A stretch of 63,312 nucleotides of DNA from Paenibacillus_AA sp045062745 (GTDB taxonomy: Bacteria; Bacillota; Bacilli; Paenibacillales; NBRC-103111): assembly GCF_045062745.1 (NCBI RefSeq), contig NZ_JBJGED010000042.1:1-63312 (forward strand). The letters are read 5' to 3'. Made by a program: the position numbers and the translations under genes. Shown piece after piece: positions 29,001 to 36,280 of this stretch (its first letter is position 1; every line of letters starts with the position of its first letter). Under the pieces are notes generated by a model. It had not been told where the DNA came from and searched no databases. It worked only from the letters and a program-made list of their open reading frames with translations.

Positions 29001-29185
29001 GAATCCGTGATCGAGGAAGAATCGCCATTGGAATTGGCCAATATCTCTGTCACCGTCAGTGCCGGCACAGTAGAACTCGCATAGGCACGATCCCCGCCTC
29101 CGGGAATTCCATACACGCCGGGGACTAGCAAGAGAGTTACCGCAACCAGGCATAGAAAACACCATTTGATCGATTGACGCAGCAT
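26027..29185 (-). CDS. Secreted LTD-LTD-PHP-LTD protein 2
   Basis: 1052 residues with a signal peptide, colinear with and strongly similar to the protein at 15135 throughout. Lamin-tail domains (ITEILANSNGDS near 44, ITELMVNSS near 229) precede the PHP domain, then a CARDB-like domain and a third lamin-tail domain. In the PHP domain LSDHSERMDGG, QFNHPSGYWGDF and SDIHNETW are kept, but the first motif reads HNHTGHSHEG instead of HAHTTYSDG, so the first metal cluster may differ. ATG 29185 has GATGAGGTG just upstream. It follows the binding lipoprotein gene at 29270. Likely an extracellular phosphoesterase or a binding relic of one. Confidence 0.83.
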   Translation of the reverse strand: MLRQSIKWCFLCLVAVTLLLVPGVYGIPGGGDRAYASSTVPALTVTEILANSNGDSSSITDSYEYVELKNNTGSSIDLAGYKFIFWYTPTASVTWDLTASQTLAAGAVRVVWIKNTYAQGKTLANFNSHYGTSFTSSTLYTLDLGANGGLGNTGFKKLIVATDAGDEVCTALYNDRIATSTTLDEDAVTENGSIVYQFPDYLVDGNKKMRKVAANQKPTPGTVPSPPNIWITELMVNSSSPVDDLEAFEFIELYNNTGSAIDLAGYTIRYYWDYANPANYYDYNLTASKSIPAYGYMVVWTRGTQSSGYTLAQFADHYNLASTYLTSAKVYEQTVTQTQGMGNGGQKKIELRTDGGTVIVDATYNDGTASPGSTTIDTAADTSVTYGFPVDGTKSMRKQQYPTPGSPYNFYNGQLHNHTGHSHEGSTAPTNTPANAYLAAKAEDGDFYGLSDHSERMDGGDPNVANGEWADNKYQADFATEPHQFSAFAGFEMTYNTASGIWGHSNVFNVPWIVDRHDTIGGVQYNMHHLWDDLAENPEAVLQFNHPSGYWGDFEDFAYYNEAADDQSALYEFQAGTLMLEHFDKYFRALDRGWHVSPSLNSDIHNETWMQNDDRTIVLAEANTREAIMDAIRARRTYATFGDRDFKLTFEINGKPMGSRLTNPGSTLNVSVLAANPTNDAISKITLYGPGGQGIGSQTYSSRMAHYTASIPPRYAYYFAKVEQTDGDWAVSAPIWIADAPPMELEMSTQSTAVAGVPVQINAGVTNTTGGTLSNVLVEFYKDDFTTSTDNYTAANKLGDVTLASIASGATATASSTWAPAGGAGTYTVLARVTATVGGVSKSVTGGIHLPELYITEIVANSPGNTGVDDGNGVGDYVDEDYDFIEVYNNSKNMVNLKDYKLKDTYETPVDITTDFYVPAKTAKVIWFKKTGSTKTLAQFNAAYGTSLTSSDVLELYQTSVARADNPLRYSGMARIELVRDSDGVSILQARYNNGTNTREVHGPAGTHGTDPSVDGRALKFKYPVDGSYYLQEMSGGNTPTPGTVTSDQIAP

Positions 29186-29230
29186 GCATGCACACCTCAT
29201 CTCTTCAAATTTGGCTCCCAACCGATAAAT

Positions 29231-29244
29231 TGTAAGCGCTTAAC
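29231..29244 (-). promoter_or_regulatory. cre-like palindrome before LTD-PHP gene 2
   Basis: TGTAAGCGCTTAAC contains the 10-bp palindrome TAAGCGCTTA and agrees with the CcpA cre consensus except at the last two core positions. It lies 46 bp upstream of the ATG at 29185, in the gap after the lipoprotein gene. It could alternatively be the operator of another LacI-type regulator. Confidence 0.5.
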
Positions 29245-29269
29245 TAGAGAGCCGCGCCTAAAAGGCCGT

Positions 29270-31000
29270 TCAAGGCCCCAAGGTCGCTATCGCTTCCCGA
29301 TATTTCGTCTCATAGTAGGCGAATACCGACTCCGCCCCTTTTGCTTTGTACTCCTCGAGGAACTTCAGCTTAGCTTTTTCAAACTCCTCGTCCGTTTTCT
29401 GAAACATCACTCTGGCCACATTCGCGGTCAAGTAGGCGTCCAGCTGCTGCTCCATCGCTTGGATATCGCTGCCCGGCTTCGCCGAAAGACTGCCCAGCAG
29501 CGAAGTATCGAACACATACGTCGGCACCTTCGTGAACGGCTCCGTTACCGTCTTATAGCCGTAGTGGTCCATATAATCCCGCTGCACCGGCGTGACGAGC
29601 CGCTTCAGCGTCTCGGGCACATTGTCGAACTTGGCCGGGAACCCGCGCGGATCGAGCGACGGATTGAACCGGATGAGGCTCACATACTTCCCGATACCGG
29701 TGCGCAAATATTGGTTCGGATCGGTCCGCCGAGCCGTCAGCTCCGCCTCTCGAACGATCGGCACCCCGGACGCCATGTCGTAATGTCTGCCCTCGATTCC
29801 GTTCAAGAGCAGCTCCGCGCCTTCATACGAGTACAAGTAATTGATCACCTTCATCGCCGCTTCCGCTTGTTTGCTCGACTTCGGGATGAACAGCTCATAC
29901 GGATTGCCGTTGTACGTCGCCTGACCGGCGAATATATGGTTCGGGTTCGCCTCGATCAGGAACGGCACGAAGCCCTTGTCCGTATCCCCGTTCGACAGGA
30001 AGACCGAATCCGCTCCGCCAAGCGACGCGTGGGAAGGGCTCGCCAGGTAGCGGCCGGTCTTGTACTTCTCGGTCAGCGTCACGCCCTTCATCGTAGCCGA
30101 CTCCGGATCGAGCAGCCCTCGGCGGTACGCCTGATTGTAGAATTTCATCGCCTTCCAGAACACGCTCCCGGGGTCCGACACGCGGGGAACGAGCCGTCCG
30201 GTGCCCATCTCGAGGTAGGCATCGTTGGAGGACGCCTGGACGTAGCCCTGCAGATTGGCGATCGGCCGGTCCAGCATGAGGTGGCCGGAGACGTCCGCGA
30301 GATTCAGGCCCAGGCCGAACGTCTTCTTCCGGTCGCGGTTCATCGGCTCCAGCTGCTGCATCCGCTCCATCACCCGCAGCAGGTCGTCCAATGTCTCCAG
30401 TTTCGGATAACCAAGCTTCTTGTACAAGTCCCAGCGCAAGTTCCAGGCATTGTCGTTTGTGAGCGGAGAGAATTGTACGTCCCCTACCCCGCCGGGCAAA
30501 ACATAAAGGCGGTGCGTGTCGTCGGAATTATTCGCCTTCGAGATGCTCAAGGCCGCTGCCGCGTTCTTGCGAATATCGGGGCCGTGCATGTCGACGAGCT
30601 CGTCGAGCGGCATCGCCACCTTCGCACTCAGCACCTTCGACCGGTCGGTCATAGCGTTATAGATGACGATGTCAGGCAGCTCCTTGTTGGCCAGCATGAC
30701 GGACAGCTTCACCGACGGGTCCGTTACGTTCAGTCCGGGGCTGAAATCGAGCTTCACTCCGGTTCTCCGCTGCAGCTCCAGCATAACCTCGTCTTCCTGA
30801 TAAGCTTGACGCAATACGGCCGCATTCGCCGCTCCGAATACCGTCAGCGTGACCGGCGTCCAGTCCGGCGACTCGCCCGCATCCGTCGTACCGCGATCTC
30901 CCTCCGTTCCCTCATGGATTCCGAAGCAGCCGGTCAACACCCCGATCATCAGGAAGCACGCAACCGGGATTCGCAGCACCTTCATCCGCCTCGTCCGCAT
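29270..31000 (-). CDS. Divergent extracellular solute-binding lipoprotein
   Basis: 576 residues, lipobox LTGC with Cys25. The body follows the LipO-type family plan (VTLTVFGAANAAVLRQAYQED near residue 50, ELPDIVIYNA near 112, GTTGYL-like stretches). It lacks the GFPIVK motif of the three close paralogs, so it is a separate lineage. GGAGGAG is eight bases upstream of ATG 31000. It is the first gene after promoter P3 and has no permease genes beside it, so it either serves importer 1 or 2 or acts as a sensor partner of YesM (inference). Confidence 0.85.
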   Translation of the reverse strand: MRTRRMKVLRIPVACFLMIGVLTGCFGIHEGTEGDRGTTDAGESPDWTPVTLTVFGAANAAVLRQAYQEDEVMLELQRRTGVKLDFSPGLNVTDPSVKLSVMLANKELPDIVIYNAMTDRSKVLSAKVAMPLDELVDMHGPDIRKNAAAALSISKANNSDDTHRLYVLPGGVGDVQFSPLTNDNAWNLRWDLYKKLGYPKLETLDDLLRVMERMQQLEPMNRDRKKTFGLGLNLADVSGHLMLDRPIANLQGYVQASSNDAYLEMGTGRLVPRVSDPGSVFWKAMKFYNQAYRRGLLDPESATMKGVTLTEKYKTGRYLASPSHASLGGADSVFLSNGDTDKGFVPFLIEANPNHIFAGQATYNGNPYELFIPKSSKQAEAAMKVINYLYSYEGAELLLNGIEGRHYDMASGVPIVREAELTARRTDPNQYLRTGIGKYVSLIRFNPSLDPRGFPAKFDNVPETLKRLVTPVQRDYMDHYGYKTVTEPFTKVPTYVFDTSLLGSLSAKPGSDIQAMEQQLDAYLTANVARVMFQKTDEEFEKAKLKFLEEYKAKGAESVFAYYETKYREAIATLGP

Positions 31001-31044
31001 CTGAACCGCTCCTCCATGTAGTCGTCAGGCCGCTTCTTGACTCG

Positions 31045-31101
31045 ATTATAGATTTCGTCGAGCGTGGCGGCACTCCATAAATCTTATGAGTCCATTGGTT
31101 A
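31045..31101 (-). promoter_or_regulatory. Shared-box promoter P3, before the lipoprotein gene 29270
   Basis: On the minus strand the box (TAACCAA ... ATTTATGGAGT, 31101 to 31072) is followed after 21 bp by TATAAT (31050 to 31045). The box is more diverged than in the other two copies but keeps CCAA and ATTTATGGA at the same spacing. It lies between the YesN-type gene and the next gene, so it makes an internal transcription start for 29270, 26027 and 24217. Confidence 0.65.
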
Positions 31102-31103
31102 AA

Positions 31104-32693
31104 CTAAAGAGATTGCGCGCCCCTCCCGGGAAGCGTCCGCCGGTATTCGCCCGGATTCATCCCGAACGTAAGCTTGAACTGCCGGTAGAAATGGTCGACG
31201 TACTTGTACCCGACCTTCTCCGCGATCTCGGCCGCGGGCCAGCTCGTCTCCGCCAGCAGCCGGCTCGCATGGCCGATCCGCACTTTGTTGATATAGTCGT
31301 TGAAATATTCCCCGGTCTCCTTCTTGAACAGCTGCCCGAGGTACACCGTATTGATGTAGAACAGCTTGGACAGCTCCTTCAGGTTCAGCTCGCTCGCGTA
31401 ATGCTGCTCGATGTAGCCGATCATGTCGCGCACCCGGCTGTCCGTCTTCCGGTTTCGCACCGTATCGATATGCCGGCAGATCTCCAGCCCGAGCTCGTAC
31501 AGGAAAGCGTTCAGCTGCTTCATGACCCCTTGCTCCAAGATACGCTCCAGCTCCCTGAACTTCCCGGTGTACAGCGCCTGCCATTCGCCGTGGAATTCCT
31601 CCGTCATCTTCGCGAGGCGCATGATGGTCGACAGCACGGCATACTTCACCGTGTCCCGCGCCGCATACCGCCCCTCCAGAGGAGCCAGCAGCCGCCCAGT
31701 CTCCTGGAGCAGCCTGGCCTCCGCCCCGTCCCGGATCGCCTGGAGCAGGCCGGTGTCGTCCCACGGAATCTCCTCGAACGGGCGGCTCCGCTCCTGCGCA
31801 TCGTAGACGAACACCCGCTCCGTGTCGACGAGGAACTTGTGCTCGAGCGCCGTCAACGCCGTCTGGCAGCCGTGCCGGAGCATCGCGGGCTGCTGCACGG
31901 TCTCGCCCAGACCGACCGTCACCTCTTCCTTCACATATTGGATCGTGCTGGCGGCGATCCGTTCCGCCGTGGCGCGGCCGTACTGGCGGACCGACTCCTC
32001 CGTCCCGGTCAGGAGCACGCCGAACCGCTGCTCCGACAGATCGAACATGTAGCTGTTCGGCGGGAGCAGCTCCTGGATCACGTTGCCGATCGCATAGCGT
32101 TTCCAGCCGATCTCCTCGCCCGGCAAGGAGACGAGGAATTCACCGTACCGGTCGATCGACACGACCATAACGGCGAACCGGTCCGCCTGCAGCCGAACCC
32201 CGTATTTCCGGGCGGCCTCGACCGGGTCGCCGTATACTTCCCCCCGCATGAGCTTGTTCAGGAAGAACTGCCTGAGCGCGCCCGCCTTCTCCTTCTCCTT
32301 CATCGCCTGCTGCAGGCGCCCCCACAGCCGGTCGTACATGCGCTCGAGCGAGCGGCCGAGCTCGGCCGGATCGACCGGCTTCAGCAAGTAATCGGCGACC
32401 CCGTGCCGGAGCGCCTCCTTCGCGTAGGCGAATTCATTGTAGCCGCTTAGCACGAGCACCTGCGTGTCGGGCCGCACGCTGCGCAGCTCCCGCGACAGCT
32501 CCATCCCGTCCATGCGCGGCATCCGGACGTCGGTAATGACGAGATCGGGCTGCTGCTCGCGCGCCGCTTGAAGAGCGTCCATCCCGTCCGACGCCTCCCC
32601 TACTACGGTGAAGCCGTACTGCTCCCAGGAAATAATCGTGCGGAGACCTTTGCGAATTTGCGGCTCATCGTCCACGATGAGGGCTTTGAACAT
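31104..32693 (-). CDS. Response regulator, YesN type (REC + AraC)
   Basis: 529 residues. The receiver domain has VDDEP near residue 7, ITDVRMPR with the phospho-acceptor Asp near 54 and LLKPVD near 104. A long middle region follows, and the C-terminal AraC-type DNA-binding domain (two HTH) spans about 425-525 (NLKELSKLFYIN, YFNDYINKVRIGHA). ATG 32693 is chosen because GGGAGG is nine bases upstream; three extra codons upstream would overlap that site. It follows the YesM-type kinase by five bases. It is the likely activator of the three box promoters in this window (inference). Confidence 0.92.
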   Translation of the reverse strand: MFKALIVDDEPQIRKGLRTIISWEQYGFTVVGEASDGMDALQAAREQQPDLVITDVRMPRMDGMELSRELRSVRPDTQVLVLSGYNEFAYAKEALRHGVADYLLKPVDPAELGRSLERMYDRLWGRLQQAMKEKEKAGALRQFFLNKLMRGEVYGDPVEAARKYGVRLQADRFAVMVVSIDRYGEFLVSLPGEEIGWKRYAIGNVIQELLPPNSYMFDLSEQRFGVLLTGTEESVRQYGRATAERIAASTIQYVKEEVTVGLGETVQQPAMLRHGCQTALTALEHKFLVDTERVFVYDAQERSRPFEEIPWDDTGLLQAIRDGAEARLLQETGRLLAPLEGRYAARDTVKYAVLSTIMRLAKMTEEFHGEWQALYTGKFRELERILEQGVMKQLNAFLYELGLEICRHIDTVRNRKTDSRVRDMIGYIEQHYASELNLKELSKLFYINTVYLGQLFKKETGEYFNDYINKVRIGHASRLLAETSWPAAEIAEKVGYKYVDHFYRQFKLTFGMNPGEYRRTLPGRGAQSL

Positions 32694-32698
32694 GGCTG

Positions 32699-34513
32699 TC
32701 ATCCTCCCGCTCTTCTCGTCTCTTGTCTCGTCTCCTCGAGCCGAATCGGCATGGTGAGTTTGACGCTGACACCGGCTCCGCCCCCGGTCACCGTAAGGCC
32801 GTATGGAGCGCCGTAATGGAGCAGCAGCCGGTCCTGCACGTTCTTGAGGCCGATGCCGCTCGCCTTCTTCATATCCCGAGCCGCCAGCTCCTTCTCCAGC
32901 TGGGCGAGCCGTTCGGGCGTAATGCCGGCTCCGTTGTCCTGCACTTCAATCTCCATCGCATCGGGACCGATCTGCCGGACGACGATGGCGATTGTGCCGT
33001 TGCCGCAGACGCTTTCAATCCCATGCTTCACCGCATTCTCGACAATCGGCTGCACCGTCAGCTTCGGGATCGTCGCGTCCTCCAGCGCTTCCGGCAGTTC
33101 CACCTCGTACCGGATACGCTCGCCGAAGCGGTATTGTTGAATGGACATATAGCTGCCGATCATCTCGAGTTCCTCGCCCAATCGGACGAATTCCCCTTGC
33201 GTGTACAAAGTGTTGCGGAATAGCTTCGACAAGCTCAGGACGATGACGGACGTCTCGGAATCTCCCTTGTTGTGCAGCCCCATGCGGATCGACTCCAGCG
33301 TATTGAACAGAAAATGCGGATTGATCTGGTTTTGCAGCGCGTACAGCTCGGCCTCCTGCTTGCGGATCGTGATGTCCTTCAGCTCCAGATTCACGACGTA
33401 GTTCTCGTAGATGGAGCGCTGCAGATGCTCGATCATGTCGTTGAAGCTGCGGGTCAGTGCGCCGATCTCGTCGGAAGCCCCGGTCTCCTGCATGACCGAC
33501 AAGCTGCCGTTCTTCACCGTCTGCATCTTCCTCACGAGCCGCTTGATTCGCTTGGTGATTCGATTCAGCACCCAGAGGAACAGGATGCAGGAAATGAGCA
33601 GTCCGCCAAGCGTAGCGAGGAGAAACAGCCGTCGGATCCGGTGCTCTTCATCCATAATCCGGTCGAGCGGGACCAAGGTGATCAGCCGCCAGTCGAGGAA
33701 CTGCTGTCCGTCGCCGAGGCTTTCTTCAATGACCTTGAACGACCGGCCTGCTGCTCGATCGACGTAGTCGAACGGGGCGGATGCCTGGGCCTGCGGACGG
33801 AAGTATGCCTGCCCGAGCAGGGAGCCTCCTATGAGCTCGCGGCGGCTCGCTGTAATGACCGTGCCCCGGCTGTCGGCGATCAGCACCGTCCTCTCGCTCT
33901 TCTCGCTCTCAGCGATAAGCGAATAGAGCCGGTTCTCCGGAATTTGCAGCGAGACGACCGCGGAGAGCTGTCCCTGCGCGGTATACATCGCCCGGGCGAT
34001 GTAGATACGGCCTCGGGCGGTTCCCCACACGAGGCGTCCTTCCGCCGCACGCGCCGAACGGTACTCCGCGAGATTCTGCACCTCATAATCGGCATGTACG
34101 AACATGATGCCGTCTTGGAGCAGCGTCTCGTTGTGGAAAAAAATTTTGATCTGCGCGTCGGGTTCCTTGTAGTTGTAATCGTAGAACGTCGCCGGCTTCA
34201 AATATAGCGAATAGGCGTCTATGCTCTCCAGATCGGTCTTGTATACCCGCGAAGGGGTCAAATAGTCGTTCAGCTGCTGGTCGTAGCTCAGCCGATTAAC
34301 GATATCGACGTATTGGGCGAGCAGCACCTGCAGGTTGCGGGCCGTCTGGACCGTATTTTCTTGGGTGATGCTTGTCGTCTGCTCGACCACCTTGCTCCCA
34401 TAGACGGACATCACGATGTAGCCGATCACGACGAGAGGAATGACGATCGTCAGCACATACAGCAGCACCAGCTTCGTGCGCAGATTCGCTTGGGGCAACG
34501 GATTCATTCTCAT
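32699..34513 (-). CDS. Sensor histidine kinase, YesM type
   Basis: 604 residues. One helix near the N-terminus (about 12-35) and another near 270-290 flank an extracellular sensor part; a HAMP-like linker follows. The histidine is in NPHFLFNTLESI near residue 399. The ATPase part has VENAVKHG, DNGAGI and GIGLKNV. These are features of the two-helix YesM kinases that sense external sugars or sugar-binding proteins. ATG 34513 has CAGGAG eight bases upstream; the ORF extends into the upstream gene without a site. It is in one unit with the esterase (stop at 34539) and the response regulator. Confidence 0.92.
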   Translation of the reverse strand: MRMNPLPQANLRTKLVLLYVLTIVIPLVVIGYIVMSVYGSKVVEQTTSITQENTVQTARNLQVLLAQYVDIVNRLSYDQQLNDYLTPSRVYKTDLESIDAYSLYLKPATFYDYNYKEPDAQIKIFFHNETLLQDGIMFVHADYEVQNLAEYRSARAAEGRLVWGTARGRIYIARAMYTAQGQLSAVVSLQIPENRLYSLIAESEKSERTVLIADSRGTVITASRRELIGGSLLGQAYFRPQAQASAPFDYVDRAAGRSFKVIEESLGDGQQFLDWRLITLVPLDRIMDEEHRIRRLFLLATLGGLLISCILFLWVLNRITKRIKRLVRKMQTVKNGSLSVMQETGASDEIGALTRSFNDMIEHLQRSIYENYVVNLELKDITIRKQEAELYALQNQINPHFLFNTLESIRMGLHNKGDSETSVIVLSLSKLFRNTLYTQGEFVRLGEELEMIGSYMSIQQYRFGERIRYEVELPEALEDATIPKLTVQPIVENAVKHGIESVCGNGTIAIVVRQIGPDAMEIEVQDNGAGITPERLAQLEKELAARDMKKASGIGLKNVQDRLLLHYGAPYGLTVTGGGAGVSVKLTMPIRLEETRQETRRAGG

Positions 34514-34538
34514 GCGGACGGCTCCTGCTGATTCGACT

Positions 34539-36191
34539 TTATATCGCGAACGGCCCGACCGGCACCCCATTCAGGCCGAACAGACTGTACGCCGGCCAAT
34601 CGTTCCAAGCGTAGCGGACGCTGTGGGGCCTTTCCACGCTATCGCACCATACTGCGACGGTGGTCGGATCGAGCAGCTCGGCGTCGGCTTCGCAGTAGAC
34701 GCCGTCCGCTCCGGATAGGGTGAATCCGGTCAGCCTTGCATGCCCGCCGTGGCCGGTTGCCGCTGCGTCTCCGGTTCGTAGTCCGCCGCCCCGGCTATCG
34801 AACGTCAGCCGCACGCGAGCGCCCGTAATCTCCATCGCTATACACTCAGGAGCCTCGTACGAAGCATCCTCCCCGTAGACGACCGCTTGCGCAGCCAGGG
34901 CTAGCCGCTCGGCGATCGGCTGCTTGCGGACGGGATGGATGTCACTCGCTTCTCCGCAGTCCAGTGCGACTACCATCGCTACGTGCGGAATGTCCGCCGC
35001 GGTGCGCCGCTGGGCTTCGCGGAGCTCCGCCCAATTCGTCCCGCCCGCCTGCCCGCCCGGCAGGTACGCCGGCAGTTGCACCAGGAGGAACGGCAAGTCC
35101 GGCGTCTCCCAGTCGCGGCGCCAGTTGCCGATCATCGCGGACAGCAGGTCGGCGTACAGATGGGGAGCGCCGACGTTGCTCTCGCCCTGGTACCACAGTA
35201 CCCCGCGCACTGCAAAAGGGACGACCGTCCGCAGCATCGCCCGGTACAAGCCTCCCGGCCGCTGAGGGTGCTTCGGTCCCATCGGCGGGGCCGGCCACAG
35301 GAGCGGATGTTCCTTCACCCAGTCCCGGTATCCATCCAGACCCAGCTGCCGTACCCGCCCTTCGACATCCCCTCGTTCCTCGATCATCCGGTCCGCCGCC
35401 CGGACATAGTCCGCATAGACGGCTTCGTATTCCGTTGCGCTTATCCGGCCGGCCTTCTCCCGGTAAGCCTCTATCAACGGCTGGAACCTCCGGTCGTCCT
35501 CCAGCACCCGATCGTCCATCCACGCCTCGATCGGGGTCCCGCCGAAGGCGCAGCAGACGATCCCGACCGGCACCCCGCGCCCCGGCTGCAGCCTCTTGGC
35601 GAAGTAGTAGCCGATCGCCGAGAAGCGAAGCGCCGTCTCCGGTGTGCACGGCTGCCAAGCGGCTTCCTCGGACCGGGCACCGATGAAATGCCATCCGGGG
35701 ACGACCGCGCCTTCGAACGGCCGCCGCGGGATCGTGAAGAAGCGGATCTGGGCCGCTCCACTTTGGGCCGGAGTACCGGTTTCCGCTTCCTGAACGCAGT
35801 CCTCCGTGAACAGGAGCTGCTGCTCCATATTGGACTGCCCGGCGGCGATCCACACTTCGCCTACGAGGACGTCCGTGCATACGATGCGTTCCTCGTCGCC
35901 TTGGCCTGCGCCCTCGCTCTTGCCCTGTACGACCAGCTCGAATGGGCCTCCCGGCTGAAGCGGCGGCAGGGTCACCTTCCAGCATCCGTCCGTGATGCAC
36001 GCCTTGGCCGATTGGCCTTGTATCGATACGGTCACCATAGTCCCGTTCGTCCCGGTTCCCCATACGGGAACCGGCTTCGCTTGCTGAAGCACCATTTGAT
36101 CCGAGAAGATGGACGCGACTTGCAACTTCGTTTTGATCGTTTGGATATGTACCCCTCTTTTCTGAGCCGTTGCGAATCCTCTCGCCCCCAT
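34539..36191 (-). CDS. Sialate O-acetylesterase family protein (SGNH)
   Basis: About 530-550 residues. The beta domain begins LQVASIFSDQMVLQ, then come VWIAAGQSNMEQ (catalytic Ser), GGTPIEAWM, LWYQGESNV and, near the end, SDIHP, which is the catalytic Asp-His pair. Such enzymes remove O-acetyl groups from sialic acids or other sugars. There is no signal peptide, so it is cytoplasmic. The start is uncertain: the in-frame ATG at 36191 lies within the TATAAT of promoter P2, so the real start may be the TTG at 36125, which would begin right at the conserved domain. It is the first gene of the unit with the YesM/YesN pair. Confidence 0.8.
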   Translation of the reverse strand: MGARGFATAQKRGVHIQTIKTKLQVASIFSDQMVLQQAKPVPVWGTGTNGTMVTVSIQGQSAKACITDGCWKVTLPPLQPGGPFELVVQGKSEGAGQGDEERIVCTDVLVGEVWIAAGQSNMEQQLLFTEDCVQEAETGTPAQSGAAQIRFFTIPRRPFEGAVVPGWHFIGARSEEAAWQPCTPETALRFSAIGYYFAKRLQPGRGVPVGIVCCAFGGTPIEAWMDDRVLEDDRRFQPLIEAYREKAGRISATEYEAVYADYVRAADRMIEERGDVEGRVRQLGLDGYRDWVKEHPLLWPAPPMGPKHPQRPGGLYRAMLRTVVPFAVRGVLWYQGESNVGAPHLYADLLSAMIGNWRRDWETPDLPFLLVQLPAYLPGGQAGGTNWAELREAQRRTAADIPHVAMVVALDCGEASDIHPVRKQPIAERLALAAQAVVYGEDASYEAPECIAMEITGARVRLTFDSRGGGLRTGDAAATGHGGHARLTGFTLSGADGVYCEADAELLDPTTVAVWCDSVERPHSVRYAWNDWPAYSLFGLNGVPVGPFAI

Positions 36192-36246
36192 TATAGAGCG
36201 CGCTTCGGATACCGGCATTCCACAAATTAAAGATTCGGCTTGGAAA
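36190..36246 (-). promoter_or_regulatory. Shared-box promoter P2, esterase-YesM-YesN
   Basis: On the minus strand a box (TTTCCAA ... ATTTGTGGAAT, 36246 to 36217) is followed after 21 bp by TATAAT (36195 to 36190). The box agrees with the copy at 22734-22763 at most positions. The YesMN pair is thus probably under its own control. Confidence 0.7.
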
Positions 36247-36280
36247 AACTAATGCATTTCTTGTAGAGGCTTGCCGGCGT

